This document shows positions 44,515 through 55,999 of a DNA stretch of 64,000 bases, one piece after another (within the stretch, counting starts at the first letter, position 1; the number at the start of each line of letters is the position of its first letter). The DNA lies in the NCBI GenBank assembly GCA_029215795.1, contig JARDYH010000001.1:182535654-182599653 (forward strand). Direction: 5' to 3'. Source of the DNA: Anniella stebbinsi. Taxonomy: Eukaryota; Chordata; Lepidosauria; Squamata; Anniellidae. A program made the translations under genes and the position numbers. The notes under the pieces are model-generated. The model worked only from the letters and a program-made list of their open reading frames with translations. It was not told the DNA's origin and made no database searches.

Positions 44515-45360
44515 CCCGAACATTGGGCCATATTGGCTGGGGCTGAAAGGAACTGAAGTTCAAACAATTCTAAGACTGCATATTTTAATATTTGGTTGAT
44601 CTTTTTTGATTGATTGATTGATTGATTGACTGATTGGCTCAGCAATACGACAAGCAAGAAGGATTTTGGAATTGTTGTAGATCACAAGCTGAATATGAGC
44701 CAACAGTGTGATATGGCTGCAAAAAAAGCAAATGCTATTTTGGGATGCATTAATAGAAGTATAGCTTCCAAATCATGCGAGGTACTGGTTCCCCTACATT
44801 CCGCACTGGTTAGGCCCCATCTTGAGTACTGTGTCCAGTTCTGGGCACCAAACTTCAGGAAGGATGCAGACAAGCCAGAGGGTTTTCAAAGGAGGGCAAC
44901 AAGGATGATCAGGGGTCTGGAAACAAAGCCCTATGAGGAGAGACTGAAAGAATTGGGCATGTTTAGCCTGGAAAAGAGAAGACTGAGGGGAGACATGATA
45001 GCACTCCTCAAATACTTGAAAGGTTGTTACACAGAGGAGGGCCAGGATCTCTTCTCGATCAACCCAGAGTGCAGGACACAGAATAATGGGCTCAAGTTAC
45101 AGGAAGCCAGATTCCGGCTGGACATCAGAAAAACCGTCCTGACTGTTAGAGCAGTATGACAGTGGAACAAATTACCTCTAGTGTGGGAGAGACCACTGAG
45201 GCATTCAAGAGGCAGCTGGACAGCCATCTGTCAGGTATGCTTTGAGGTGGATTCCTTCATTGAGCAGGGGGTTGGACTCAATGGCCTCATAGGCCCTTTC
45301 CAAGTCTACTATTCTATGATTCTATGATCTGGAGGGCACCAGGTTGGGGAGTGCTGCCGT
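44515..45360 (+). mobile_element. CR1 3' end inserted in a short palindromic MITE
   Basis: From about 44640, frames give [40 protein letters not shown] and [20 protein letters not shown], and the copy ends with the ATTCTATGATTCTATGAT terminus at about 45327. The flanks (GGCTGGGGCTGAAAGG at 44538; CTGGAGGGCACCAGGTTGGG at 45330) look like the two halves of the MITE seen intact at 58083-58212. Confidence 0.85.
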
Positions 45361-47945
45361 ATTCTGTCATATGTTTGTCCAGGTGGAGAAATGGCCTTCA
45401 GTGGCCAAAAGGATACTGGGATATCCTCTAGAAACCAATAGCACATCTACATACCATTACATGGGGATAACCAGACACGCATATGAACCAACAATTTGTG
45501 TACTCATGTATACAGATTGTATGCAAGCTGAATGTAACATATGAACACCCCTCATTGCATCTCCCCTTCTGTATCCCAAGTGCTTGTCTTATAAATGTGT
45601 ATCATCATCCCATCACTTGATGCATCCACCTGACTTTAAAGACAACAACACACCACTTTCCTCCCTTGATGCAGCAGCTGCAATGATAGTGGCTGGTGAC
45701 AGCGGGCGTTCCACAGGAGAGAAGGCTGCCTTCTGATGAGATCTCGGTGGGAAAAAGGGCAACGGGCTTTCCTCAGCCGCCACCGTTGCATGCAAACTAG
45801 ATCATGCACAATGTTCACTGATAAGGGTCAGCCCTAGTATAATGCTAGCAACCCCCCCCCCCCCTTACTATTATGTGTGCAACCTGGAAGTGCCTGAAGG
45901 AAAGAAGATCTCATCCAATATGCTCACAACAGTAGTTCCCCATCCAGATGTGCTTAACACATTCTGGAAAAAATGAGGAGTAAGAAATCTGGAACTAAGC
46001 CATTTAGTGGGACAAGATGGTCTGTAATAACTTTTAATTTGGTATCATACTACCGGGAAATAATAAAATTATTCTATTCATTAGAGGCAGAGATAGTGAT
46101 GAATAGACAACATTCCACATTAATGGATTTAATTAAATATCTGCTCTTCAAATATTATCCAGACAGGAAACAGATTATGAGAAAACTGTATAAATGCTTA
46201 TTTGTAATGTGGAAATTAGGAAGGAGGTGGGATATAACAGTTCCCAAAAATGGAATGTTAATTTTTCTATTTTTTTAAGGCTGGTGGGGGGTTTGTTATA
46301 CACTTTGCATGTTATTTTTAGACAGATATATATTATATATATTATGTATTATATCTATTAACTATCTCGGAGCAATTGTTCTGCATGTAGGCATCGCCAA
46401 TGGACCGGGCAATCCAATGGTCCTGCAAAGCTAGTGCACACTCCCGTTGCAAAAAAGAAAAAAAGAAAAAATGTAGATAATGTAGCAAAGTGAGAAACAC
46501 TCCTAGTACCCATGGCAATGCTGCTGACACTCACCAATGACGACTCTGGCTGGGTTTGGACAATCGCACAGGAGGAAAAAGCCACTATGGAGGTCGCATG
46601 TATGACACACGATGGCTTCTTTCCCGTGTGATCATCCAAACACACCAATTGTGTGCCAATGACATCAGTACATGAGCTGAAACCAGGCAGTACATGTAAA
46701 TGGCAGAACAAACCTTAAATGGTATCAGCTTATGCACCAAACACACAAAACCCAACATGGCAGAAACAAAGACAAAACCAAAGATGCTTCATAAGACAAT
46801 ACAGGACGAGGGCAACGTGGACCATCTTTGCTGGTCCCAGGCACTCCATCTTCCCAATCTGGATTTGGGACTGCAAGACCCAGGGAAAGTGTGGGTGCAT
46901 GGAGGGTAAGTTGTAAGCAAACACAATTTGTGACATTGCACAATATCATGACAGATCAAGGGGCTTGTCAGATGAAGCATCAGCCTTAGCTTCCAATTTC
47001 CTTGCTTTGTGGAGTTTGTACCAAGGTGAGAAAGCCTTATCTTCTGGTCTTTTAAACAGAAAGGTTTTTTGATGACTGAATTCCTTAACGTGTGCCTACA
47101 GAGTAGCAACTGGATGTGAAAAAGCTATTGTCACAGAAGTGCCTAATAAATAAAAAGGCCTCCAGTGTAGACTATGCCTTGGTTTATGTTTAGCCTTGGT
47201 GTTTACTCAGTTACACAGAACTCCAACTCCAACATTTCATAGATGAAAACAGGAACACTCTTGTATACCTGTAATACCAAGGATTGCTGCCTAAGCACCC
47301 TCCCAGCAACAGCTATTGTATGCTGTCCTTTTTTGTATGATGTATTCATTGACTCTGCAGTGGTCAGTCCTGCTCTGGGTTCTAAGTGCTATTTTGTGTC
47401 TCTGTGTGTATATTGACAAGCATGCACATGAGTTTAAAAACACACACCAAGCATTTCCAGTATCTCCATGTAAGACAAAATAGCTTTTGAGATAACTGTA
47501 CCCATCCTTTGCCAAAGGATTAATAGGAAATAATGATGTTAGTCTGCAGAATATAAAATAATCACAAACTGAGCAAAATAGTTATCCATAGCAATCCAGA
47601 CCAGTAATGGAATCAGTGTACTAATTGAAAACGTTTGGTTAGCATCAATTCCAGCCATTTGCAGGAAGGAAATGTCATCTGAAATCATTTCAACTGGATC
47701 ATCTACGTCCGGTCATGTCTTATTGCTGAACACATTTGTTGTAATAAATTTTAAAATCAGCATTTTTACACAAGTCCATGACCCTCCCATGCAGATAGAG
47801 CTGAATAGTACTGGAATCATGCTGACCCTCCCCTGAGCCATCTGATGTCCATGTGTTGGATACCAAGTCTGCATAGAGGCCAATGTCCTCACAGCCCCAA
47901 ATTGCATAACCCTGATCTATGTCATCACCTCCTGGGGGTTGTCTA
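45361..47945. other. Intergenic, repeat-derived but mostly unnamed
   Basis: About 46553-46643 is a small inverted-end element (GTTTGGACAATCGCAC / GTGTGATCATCCAAAC). About 46790-46860 matches 22255-22335. A C run is at about 45850. No exon was recognised. Confidence 0.4.
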
Positions 47946-47950
47946 TATGA

Positions 47951-48037
47951 GGGGAAAGCCCCAGGGTGGTTCCACAGTGGCGCTAGGTCATTTATATGAT
48001 GCAGCAGCCATTGTGGAGCCATCCCAGGGCTTTCCCC
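47951..48037 (+). ncRNA. Pre-miRNA-like hairpin candidate
   Basis: Bases 47951-47981 pair with 48007-48037 over 31 positions with two mismatches and three G-U wobbles on the plus strand, leaving a 25-nt loop. On the minus strand the wobble pairs become mismatches, so plus-strand folding is favoured. It could equally be a decayed MITE palindrome. Nothing here proves transcription. Confidence 0.25.
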
Positions 48038-49285
48038 TGAAGATCCGATTTCAAAAAGTTGAGGACTTGCTCCAACTTTTTTCTGTGACGCAAGGTGACG
48101 TCGGTTCATCTGTGTCTTGCTCCAAAGTTGCAGCGGAGATGTGGCCACTGATTAGTCGCCATCAGCCAGACAGGGTGGAGGGGGCGGACCAGCGAGCCGA
48201 ATGGCTGCTGGAACACCTCTGCATTTCTCCAGCGTGGGCATAAGGACACTCATGCCAGAGAAACGTGAAAAGGTTAAAAAGAAAAAGTCTTAAAACAAGG
48301 TTTAAAAATCCAAACCTGACCAGATAGTGATCACAGACTCCCTCCCAGAACACCTGCAGTGCCCGTGCAGTGCCCTGCCGTTGTGCGGTGGTGAACAGGC
48401 CCAGTGGCATGGGTGTGGCCGAGCACAGGTGTGACGGCGGTGGCTCCTGCTGAAGCAAACCCCGCACTTGCTCGTTGCTGTGCAGACAACTGGTAGGAGC
48501 ACAAGTGCGGGATAGTGGGGGCTCGAGGTGCCAATGCAACCTCGTCTAGATACCCCCCTCCCCCGATCTTGAGGCTTTCCTGTCAGTAGTCAGCCTGAGT
48601 CAACTTGTGGTTGCTTTCATGCTGCACACACTTTCCCTGCTTTGGTGACTAATAAAATCATCTAGGACAAATCACAATAGACAGAACATAAGTAAACCAC
48701 AAATGGTAATGCAGACCAAATGTCTGCACAAGATCTGTCTCTTCTCACTGAGGGGCTAAAATCTTGGGCCAAAGAAAACCAACCAGAAAAACTCCCTCGG
48801 ACAACCCTTTGCAGACATAAGGATTTCTGCCAAGTTCATGAAAGGTGCTTAGTTAATAACAATTGTTACACAAGGACACATTACAATTTACGCAAAAGAC
48901 AATAAAATGCATGCATGTTGTTATTTGTTGCCCTTGATCCAATCCAAAGACCGTGCTTGGGGTTTTATTGTATTTTAATCCACAAGATCCCTGTCTATGC
49001 TTTAAAAATTATCATAATTAAAAAGTGAAACATTCCTGCACCACATGCCAAAGGGCTTAACAAAATTAGGCCATTTAATTCCTAAGTGAACCAGAGCATA
49101 GTTGGAGTCAGGATGCCGGAGAAACCTGCAACAGATTCAAATGACTTCGGATGTCTGTTAATCCAGCCTGCAGATTCTGCAGTGTGTTGGCATTTTCTGC
49201 AGCTTTGCAGACCATTTTTTAACTTTCCAGAATTGTATGTAAATTTAATCGTATGAAAGCTGCTGATGCTGATATATGTGCCATT
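48038..49285. other. Intergenic, no recognised gene
   Basis: Moderately GC-rich at 48100-48560, then AT-rich. Open frames on both strands resemble no known family. Confidence 0.4.
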
Positions 49286-49288
49286 TTT

Positions 49289-49294
49289 AAACAC

Positions 49295-49348
<54 letters not shown>
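49289..49348. repeat. (CA)n microsatellite with CG interruption
   Basis: About sixty bases of alternating purine-pyrimidine AC with a GCGCGCGC core, a sequence prone to Z-DNA. Confidence 0.95.
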
Positions 49349-49350
<2 letters not shown>

Positions 49351-49796
49351 TTTTATACATCTCTGATCTCTCTTCAGCCTTTGCTATGTATCAATCTGTA
49401 TTTTGTGAGCTCTGTTCATTGGTTCTATGTTGAGCTAAGTATGTAAAATGTTTCATGCTAGCAAAAGTTATGTAAATTGTGGTGGACTTTTGGGAGTACT
49501 TTTCCAAAGGGACCCCCCCCCCCCATCAAAATCCATCAATGAGTGGACTCAGAACAAAAGGTGCCAGACAATCGATGAAACACAGGCAGAATGGATTCAA
49601 CAAAGTCCTTATATCCCTAGGTCTGAGACAGCAATTGCATTAATATCACATGCTGTCACACCAGTGTGGGTTGTTGTTGCACCGTGGTTTATTGTGCTGT
49701 ATGAACACAGCGTGTTTTCTGTGGGGCTGCTTGTTAACCATGTAGTGTGGCTTGCTAACCATTCTGAACAACCCAGCAACAAGTGCCATAGATGTA

Positions 49797-51163
49797 ACAT
49801 GCTGTTGGTTCTCTTGGACCTCTCAGCGGCTTTCGATACCATCGACCATGGTATCCTTCTGGATAGGATGTCTGGGCTGGGAGTTGGAGGCACTGCGCTG
49901 CAGTGGTTCCACTCCTACTTAGATGACCGTTTTCAGAAGGTGGTGCTGGGGGATTATTGCTCTGTGCCGTGGCATTTAAGCCATGGGGTTCCACAGGGCT
50001 CTATTTTATCCCCTATGCTGTTTAACATATACATGAAGCCGCTGGGAGAGGTTATCCGGAGATGTGGGCTGAGATGTCACCAATATGCGGATGACACCCA
50101 GCTCTACCTCTCCTTTTCAACAAACCCAGGTGAGGCAGTGGCTGTTCTGAATCAGTGCCTGGGCACGGTAATGGACTGGATGAGGGCTAACAAACTGAGA
50201 CTCAATCCAGACAAGATGGAGGTACTGTTAGCGGGTGGTTCATCTGTCCGGCGAGGTGATGTTCACCCTGTTCTGGAGGGGGTTGCACTCCCCCTAAAGG
50301 ATCGGGTCCGTAGTTTGGGGGTGCTCTTGGATCCAGAATTGTCGCTTGAGGCACAGGTGAACTCGGTGGCAAAGAGCACCTTTTACCAGCTTAGGCTGAT
50401 ATACCAACTGCGCCCTTATCTGGACAGAGATAACCTAGCTACAGTTATCCATGCTCTCATAACCTCTCGTTTGGATTACTGCAATGCGTTATACGTGGGG
50501 CTGCCTTTGAAAACGGTCTGGAAACTTCAGCTGGTACAAAACAGGGCAGCCAGATTCTTAACGGGGACTGGCCAACGAGACCATATTATGCCAGTCCTTT
50601 TCCAACTTCACTGGCTGCTGATCCAGGTCCGGGCCCAATTCAAAGTGCTGGTACTAACATTTAAAGCCCTAAACGGCTTGGGGCCAGGTTAGGCCTCCTC
50701 CCATATGTACCTGCCCAGACCCTAAGATCATCTACAGGGGTCCTTCTCCGTGAGCCCCTGCCAAAGGAAGTGAGGCAGGTGGCCACTAGGAGGAGGGCTT
50801 TCTCCGCTGTAGCACCCCGGCTGTGGAATGAGCTCCCCAGAGAGGTTCGCCTGGCGCCTACTTTCTACTCTTTTCATCGCCAGGTGAAGACCTTTTTATT
50901 CTCCCAGTATTTTAACAGTTAAATTAACTCAGTTTTAATCCTTGCTGTTTTAAATTTGTATTTTAATCTTTATTAATTCCTGCTGCTGGTTTTATTCTGG
51001 TTTTATTTTGGTTGTGTTTTAGATTGTATGTTATTTGTTGTTTTTGGATTGTGGCTTGTTTTATATTTTTAAAATGATTTTATGGTTTTAATTTTTGTGA
51101 ACCGCCCAGAGAGCTTCGGCTATAGGGCGGTATAAAAATGCAATAAATAAATAAATAAATAAA
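49797..51163 (+). mobile_element. L2-like LINE, RT domain to 3' end, 5' truncated
   Basis: The plus frame gives [40 protein letters not shown] and [15 protein letters not shown] with an intact YADD, then [20 protein letters not shown] and [14 protein letters not shown] sequence to a stop at 50690. A frameshift follows and the last part continues to the [16 protein letters not shown] end at about 50920. The terminus is ACCGCCCAGAGAGCTTCGGC with an (AATA)n tail. It is a subfamily distinct from the 12.7-15.5 kb copy. Confidence 0.9.
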
Positions 51164-52013
51164 CCTAGCTCAGACATATAAGCCTTGAGTGTTGAATGAA
51201 CTGCAGACTGAAAACTGTGAGAGGGATTACTCCTATCCAAAAGTGAGTAAATTGGGGCTACAGTAGGTGGTTTGCTTGTTTTTTGAAAATTGGATGCTTT
51301 CCAGTAGCACAAAGCCACCATTGGATATATCCCAATGCTTTGATAACCTCCTTTGGGTTACAATGAATTATATATTGAGATGTTTTGTGATGTTTCATGC
51401 ACTTAACATGACATTGTGGTAAGAAATTCTATTATATTAAATATGTCTTTTGATTTCTGATTGTCATTTGACTACTTTGTATCTTTAATATGTTTATAAT
51501 ATATTTAAAAATAACAAATCATTGAGATCAACACAAATACACTTAGAAAAGCTTTTGGCTAAATCCTAGCAACATCAACAGTTAATTTGTTTTCATGTCT
51601 AAAAGGCTAATTGCCGCACCTCAGTCCTCTGGGGTCACCTAGAGACAGCCAAACCTAACAAAGTGTTTTAAATCTTTTCTATACACTTTACTACACCTGG
51701 AAAAAAAAATAAGGAAAATGTTTAACTTTTCCTTTGATCCAGATACTTTTGAACTAGCTTCCGTGTACAAAAGAATGTTTATTTATGATAGCAATAATCC
51801 TAAAGCAAATTCCCTCCTACTATACCAAATACATGTTGATTAGCTAGACAAAACCATATCATTTCCTTTACAAACAAACTAGGGGCCTCTATACCTTTCA
51901 AAATCAGCATCACAGCTTCTGTGTTTTCAGTTCAAATGGAAACAGATGGGAGTCAGGTTTTTATGGTTCCTGCCCCCTTTAAGCAACCTGAACCGCAGAA
52001 ACTAAACTGGTTC
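51164..52013. other. Intergenic, no recognised feature
   Basis: AT-rich sequence without recognisable exons or repeats. Confidence 0.4.
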
Positions 52014-52660
52014 ATAGAATCATAGAATCATAGAATAGTAGAGTTCAAAGGGGCCTATAAGACCATCGAGTCCAACCCTCTGCTCAATGTAGGAATCTAC
52101 CTTAAAGCATCCCTGACAGATGGTTGTCCAGCTGCCTCTTGAAGGCCTCTCGTGTGGGAGAGCCCACCACCTCCCTAGGTCATTGGTTCCATTGTTGTAT
52201 TGCTCTAACAGTCAAGAAGTTTTTCCTGATGTCCAGCCGGAATCTGGCTTCCTGTAACTTGAGCCCATTATTCCGTGTCCTGCACTCTGCGATGATCAAG
52301 AAGAGATCCTGGCCCTCCTCCGTGTGACAACCTTTCAAGTATATGAAGAGTGCTATCATGTCTCCCCTCAATCTTCTCTAGGCTAAACATGCCTAGTTCT
52401 TTCAGTCTCTCCTCATAGGGCTTTGCTTCCAGACCCTAATCATCCTTGTTGCCCTCCTCTGAAACCCCTCTAGCTTGTCTGCATCCTTCTTGAAGTGTGG
52501 TACCCAGAACTGGACACAATACTCAAGATGAGGCTTAACCAGTGCCTAATAGAGGGGAACCAGTACTTTGCACAATTTGGACGCTGTACTTCTATTAATG
52601 CAGCCCAAAAGAGCATTTGGTTTTTTTTGTTTGTTTGTTTTGCAGCCACATCACACTGTC
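52014..52660 (-). mobile_element. CR1 LINE 3' end
   Basis: It starts with two and a half copies of ATCATAGA (the CR1 3' terminus) at 52016. The minus strand encodes RGDMIALFIYLKGCHTEEGQ and KLQEARFRLDIRKNFLTVRA, then older CR1 sequence to about 52660. It has frameshifts. Confidence 0.88.
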
Positions 52661-53117
52661 GGTTCACATGTAGTGAGAAGCCACTACACACCACCAACAA
52701 AAAACCAGAGAAATGGGTCTGGCACCATGTCTGCAAGACCAAGGGAGGCTTAATTCCTATCAGTTTAGTCTACAACATAAACTCAATTTGTTGCCAAATC
52801 CTATTAAGTTGCAAGCTCCTGGTAGCAAAATCAAACCATTCCAGAAGCTGCTGTCTCATTGAGTTCTATCAACTGCTTTAAAGCAAACTACACAGAGTGT
52901 GTGAACAGCAGTAAGACAGACTATCCTAAGCAATCACTGTAGAAAACCCTGGGCCTTTAAAGGTTCAGCTAACGCCTCTGCCATTTGAAGACCGATTCAG
53001 GCTTTTGTGAGGTTGAATTCAAATCTTGTGACTGAGCAAATGACCCCATAGCAGTCCATGTACAATTATCAATGTATTACTTCTCTGCTACAAAAATAGT
53101 AATAATTTCCTTGACAT

Positions 53118-53423
53118 AGGCTGACCAGATAAAATCCAGGTCAGGGCTCATGTCACTTTAACAGTTGTAGAGAAAAGGGAATTTCAGCCAGTGTCATTTG
53201 TATGCAATTAGTTCCTGGTGAAATTCCCTCTTCATCACAACAGTTAAAGTTGCAGGGGCCCTGCCTTCTTTTGTATCTGGTCACTCTAGTATAGTGCCTG
53301 CAACTTTAACTGTTGTGATGAAGAGGGAATTTCACCAGGAACTAATTGCATACAAATGACACTGGCTGAAATTCCCTTTTCTCTACAACTGTTAAAGTTA
53401 CATGATTTTATCTGGTCAGCCTA
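53118..53423. mobile_element. Palindromic foldback element with 9-bp target duplication
   Basis: CCTTGACAT flanks both sides (53109-53117 and 53424-53432). The element starts AGGCTGACCAG and ends CTGGTCAGCCT and is a near-perfect inverted repeat of about 140-bp arms centred at about 53288. The arms contain CTTTAACAGTTG and TTTCACCAGGAACTAATTGC and match the units at 27995-28615. No transposase is present. A 9-bp duplication is typical of Mutator-like elements; the family is not established. It ends 420 bp beyond the NPY4R stop codon. Confidence 0.85.
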
Positions 53424-53844
53424 CCTTGACATGTAGCCAACCAGTCTCTGTCAAGTGCCTGGCATCATATCTACATATATTACTGTTCTGAATCTCCCTT
53501 TATCCTTTATAGCAGCCATGGCCTTCTAAAATGTTTGAGTGTCACACCACTTGGGTGTTGAAGGGTGTTCCCATGCCTGAAACACATCTGAACTTCTTGC
53601 TTTTCCTGTCACAAGCAGATTCCAGTGCTGGGGAAAAGTATTCTGAAGAAAAATTGAACATACAATCCAGACAATATTTGAATTAAACTGACTTAAGTCT
53701 CATAAGTGAATACAAGCTAAGAGCACAATCCTATCCAGGTTTACTTGGAAACATCTCCCACTGGGTTCAACAGGATGTCTTCCCATGTAAATGTACATAG
53801 GGCTGCAGCCCAAGACTCAGTTCTCTGAAGAGTTATCATAGGAA

Positions 53845-54948
53845 CTAAAAGGGATCCTGCTGACAAGTGAATCTCATTGAAGCCTTGGAGGCTTCTGTCT
53901 GCAGGGTTGACAGGGGCACATTTTCATAATCCTGTGCTGAAGAATGATGCTGGCAATTCAGAAGCAGGGCCTTCACTTCTTTTTTGAAGTTCTTATTTAG
54001 AAAGCCATAGATAATAGGGTTTACACAGGTAGATGCCATAGCTACAAGATGACACAACGAAAAGATTAAATCATAAAGGCAAAAGGGAATGATTTTGTAG
54101 TTCCAGTCATCAATGCTGTTGAAAACATGTAGTGGCAACCAACAGACTGCAAAGGCAACAACCATGAATGCCAGCAGGACGTTTATCTGCTTCAATTGAG
54201 TCATCCGGCAATTGTACCTGCACTTCTCAAACATGCCCTCTCTCTTCCGGAGACGAAGGTAGATGCGCAGGTAACACACCACGACAGAGATAAGGGGGAT
54301 GCAGTACTGCAGTAGCAGCAAGGCAGTGGCATAGGTGAGCCTATACCCTTCTGAAGGCCACGAGTAGCTACAAAGAACCTTACTTGCAGAAGAATCCATT
54401 ATGTGGGTCTGTTTGAAGAAATCATTGGTCAAAGTGGAGTTAGTCATAAAAGGCAGGGACAAGAGACAAGCAAAGATCCAAACAACTGCAATGCCCAGAT
54501 AGGCTTGGGAGAGGCCGGGCCTCCATCCTGTTGGATGTAGAATGAGCTGGTGCCTTTCTAAAGCAATGAGTACAAGTGACAGAATAGACACCGTCACAGA
54601 GGTACACTGGATGAATGAGGTCATCCTACACATAGCCTCACCAAATACCCAGCAGTTAAACAAGATGGTGACAATGGTGAATGGCAGGCAGAAGATGCAC
54701 ATGATCAAATCTGAAGCTATCAGATTGGTGATAAATATATTGGTGACAATGGCTTTCTCCTTATGTCTGGCCAGGATGCCAAGGAAACAGAGGTTTCCTA
54801 GAATACCTAGAATGGTCTCTAAGCTATATGAGGTGACTAGAAATGTAGTAATGTCTGTTGTGTTCCCACAAGACAGGATGGTGTGGTAGGGAAAACTCCA
54901 GTTGCTTTGGGTTGGAGAAACTGGGTTAAATGCTGTGGTCCTGTTCAT
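53845..54948 (-). CDS. NPY4R: Neuropeptide Y receptor type 4 (pancreatic polypeptide receptor)
   Basis: This is an intact 367-residue rhodopsin-class GPCR that binds pancreatic polypeptide/NPY-family peptides and couples to Gi at the plasma membrane. The N terminus carries three N-glycosylation sequons (N2, N16, N29). TM1 holds GNLC near residue 52 and TM2 NLIASD near 75. C107 and C193 would form the extracellular disulfide. The DRY box is ERH (131-133) followed by QLILHPTGW, as in Y4 receptors. TM6 is FAVCWLPLHVFN, TM7 ends CVNPIIYGFLN, and a C-terminal LLNC is a likely palmitoylation site. The single coding exon and the length match NPY4R. Y1 and Y6 are the nearest alternatives, but the SQAYLGIAVVWI and HVFNSIDDW segments favour Y4. 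Codon 1 is the first ATG after a splice acceptor about 77 bp upstream. Confidence 0.95.
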   Translation of the reverse strand: MNRTTAFNPVSPTQSNWSFPYHTILSCGNTTDITTFLVTSYSLETILGILGNLCFLGILARHKEKAIVTNIFITNLIASDLIMCIFCLPFTIVTILFNCWVFGEAMCRMTSFIQCTSVTVSILSLVLIALERHQLILHPTGWRPGLSQAYLGIAVVWIFACLLSLPFMTNSTLTNDFFKQTHIMDSSASKVLCSYSWPSEGYRLTYATALLLLQYCIPLISVVVCYLRIYLRLRKREGMFEKCRYNCRMTQLKQINVLLAFMVVAFAVCWLPLHVFNSIDDWNYKIIPFCLYDLIFSLCHLVAMASTCVNPIIYGFLNKNFKKEVKALLLNCQHHSSAQDYENVPLSTLQTEASKASMRFTCQQDPF

Positions 54949-55025
54949 TCTGAATCCAAAGAGATGTTGAGCTGGATGGTAAGTCAGGCACTTCCTGTGA
55001 TCTTACCGTAAACTGTCATGATTTT
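54949..55025 (-). other. NPY4R: Putative 5' UTR part of the NPY4R coding exon
   Basis: On the minus strand a strong pyrimidine tract (TGCCTTTTTTTCTTTGCAG) ends at 55026, giving an acceptor 77 bp before the NPY4R ATG. NPY receptor genes commonly have a non-coding 5' exon spliced just ahead of an intronless coding exon, so the leader exon should lie at higher coordinates. That exon was not identified. Confidence 0.55.
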
Positions 55026-55159
55026 CTGCAAAGAAAAAAAGGCAGTTTAATTTCTTACTGGCACAAATACTTTGGGAAACAGGTGCTAAGGGCCAAACCA
55101 GATTAAACCTTTGAGACAAGTGAAGTGTCTCCCTAAATGTTTTTAAATGTTATTTTAAT

Positions 55160-55990
55160 GCAGCTAGGGGATGGGGGGGGGGCTCTGAATAGCAGTGGGA
55201 TGCCAGTGGGGGAGGGAAGGGTGATTTACTAATTTTCAGTAGGTCACTTTTCTGATCAAAATCACCCCACATGTACACATATATTTTCACCTGTGGGGAG
55301 AAAAGCAGATTGGACAGGGTGATGTTTAATGTACAAATGGCTCATAGGGAAAGAGTTAAATATGGTCCAATCATATCTCGACCTCCCCACTTCAGCCGCC
55401 TTAAAGATTTTGTAAATGTTCAGTTGAATTGGGGCCAGAAAGGGACTGAAACCCAGGATTGATTACAAAGTTTTGCATATTGTGAACAAATAGTCGATAT
55501 GGGGCATTGTTAGGGATGGGACCACCTGGGCAGATCTTCAGATCTTCTGAGCAGCCCAATTGCCATTACCTGTCTTAATGCAAGCCTGCTTCTTCCCTCT
55601 GAGCTCAGTAGCCTTGCAGTTACTAAGGAGGCCTTAGGACTGCTCCCTTAGCAGACCAAAAGGAGTGCACCAGCCTTTGAAACTAGAGAGGAGGCTGCCA
55701 CCTTTCCTTCCACAATCTCTTCATCATTTTTTTCCCTTACCCCCCCCCCCTACTTTTCTGCTCTTACATGCCCACTGTTGGGAGCTTGCTTGCAATGACA
55801 TTTTGAAGAGGGAGAGAAGAGGGGCAAGAAGAGCTCCATGTGAAACACTGGCATGTCACACAGCATCTGATTTTACTGCCCCAAACTGGAATCATTGGCT
55901 TCTGCAGAAGTTTAGTAGCTTCAGCAAAGCAAAGGGTTCAGTCAGCGTCCACAAACATTTTTCGCCATCTCCATTTTAATGTTTCCTAAA
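55160..55990. other. Upstream of NPY4R, no recognised feature
   Basis: G and C runs at about 55170 and 55741. No leader exon for NPY4R could be identified here. Confidence 0.4.
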
Positions 55991-55999
55991 CAGGGCTAG

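Noticed and set aside
45973..46278. 101-codon plus-strand frame
   Set aside because: No recognisable domain; AT-rich composition suggests chance or an old LINE relic.
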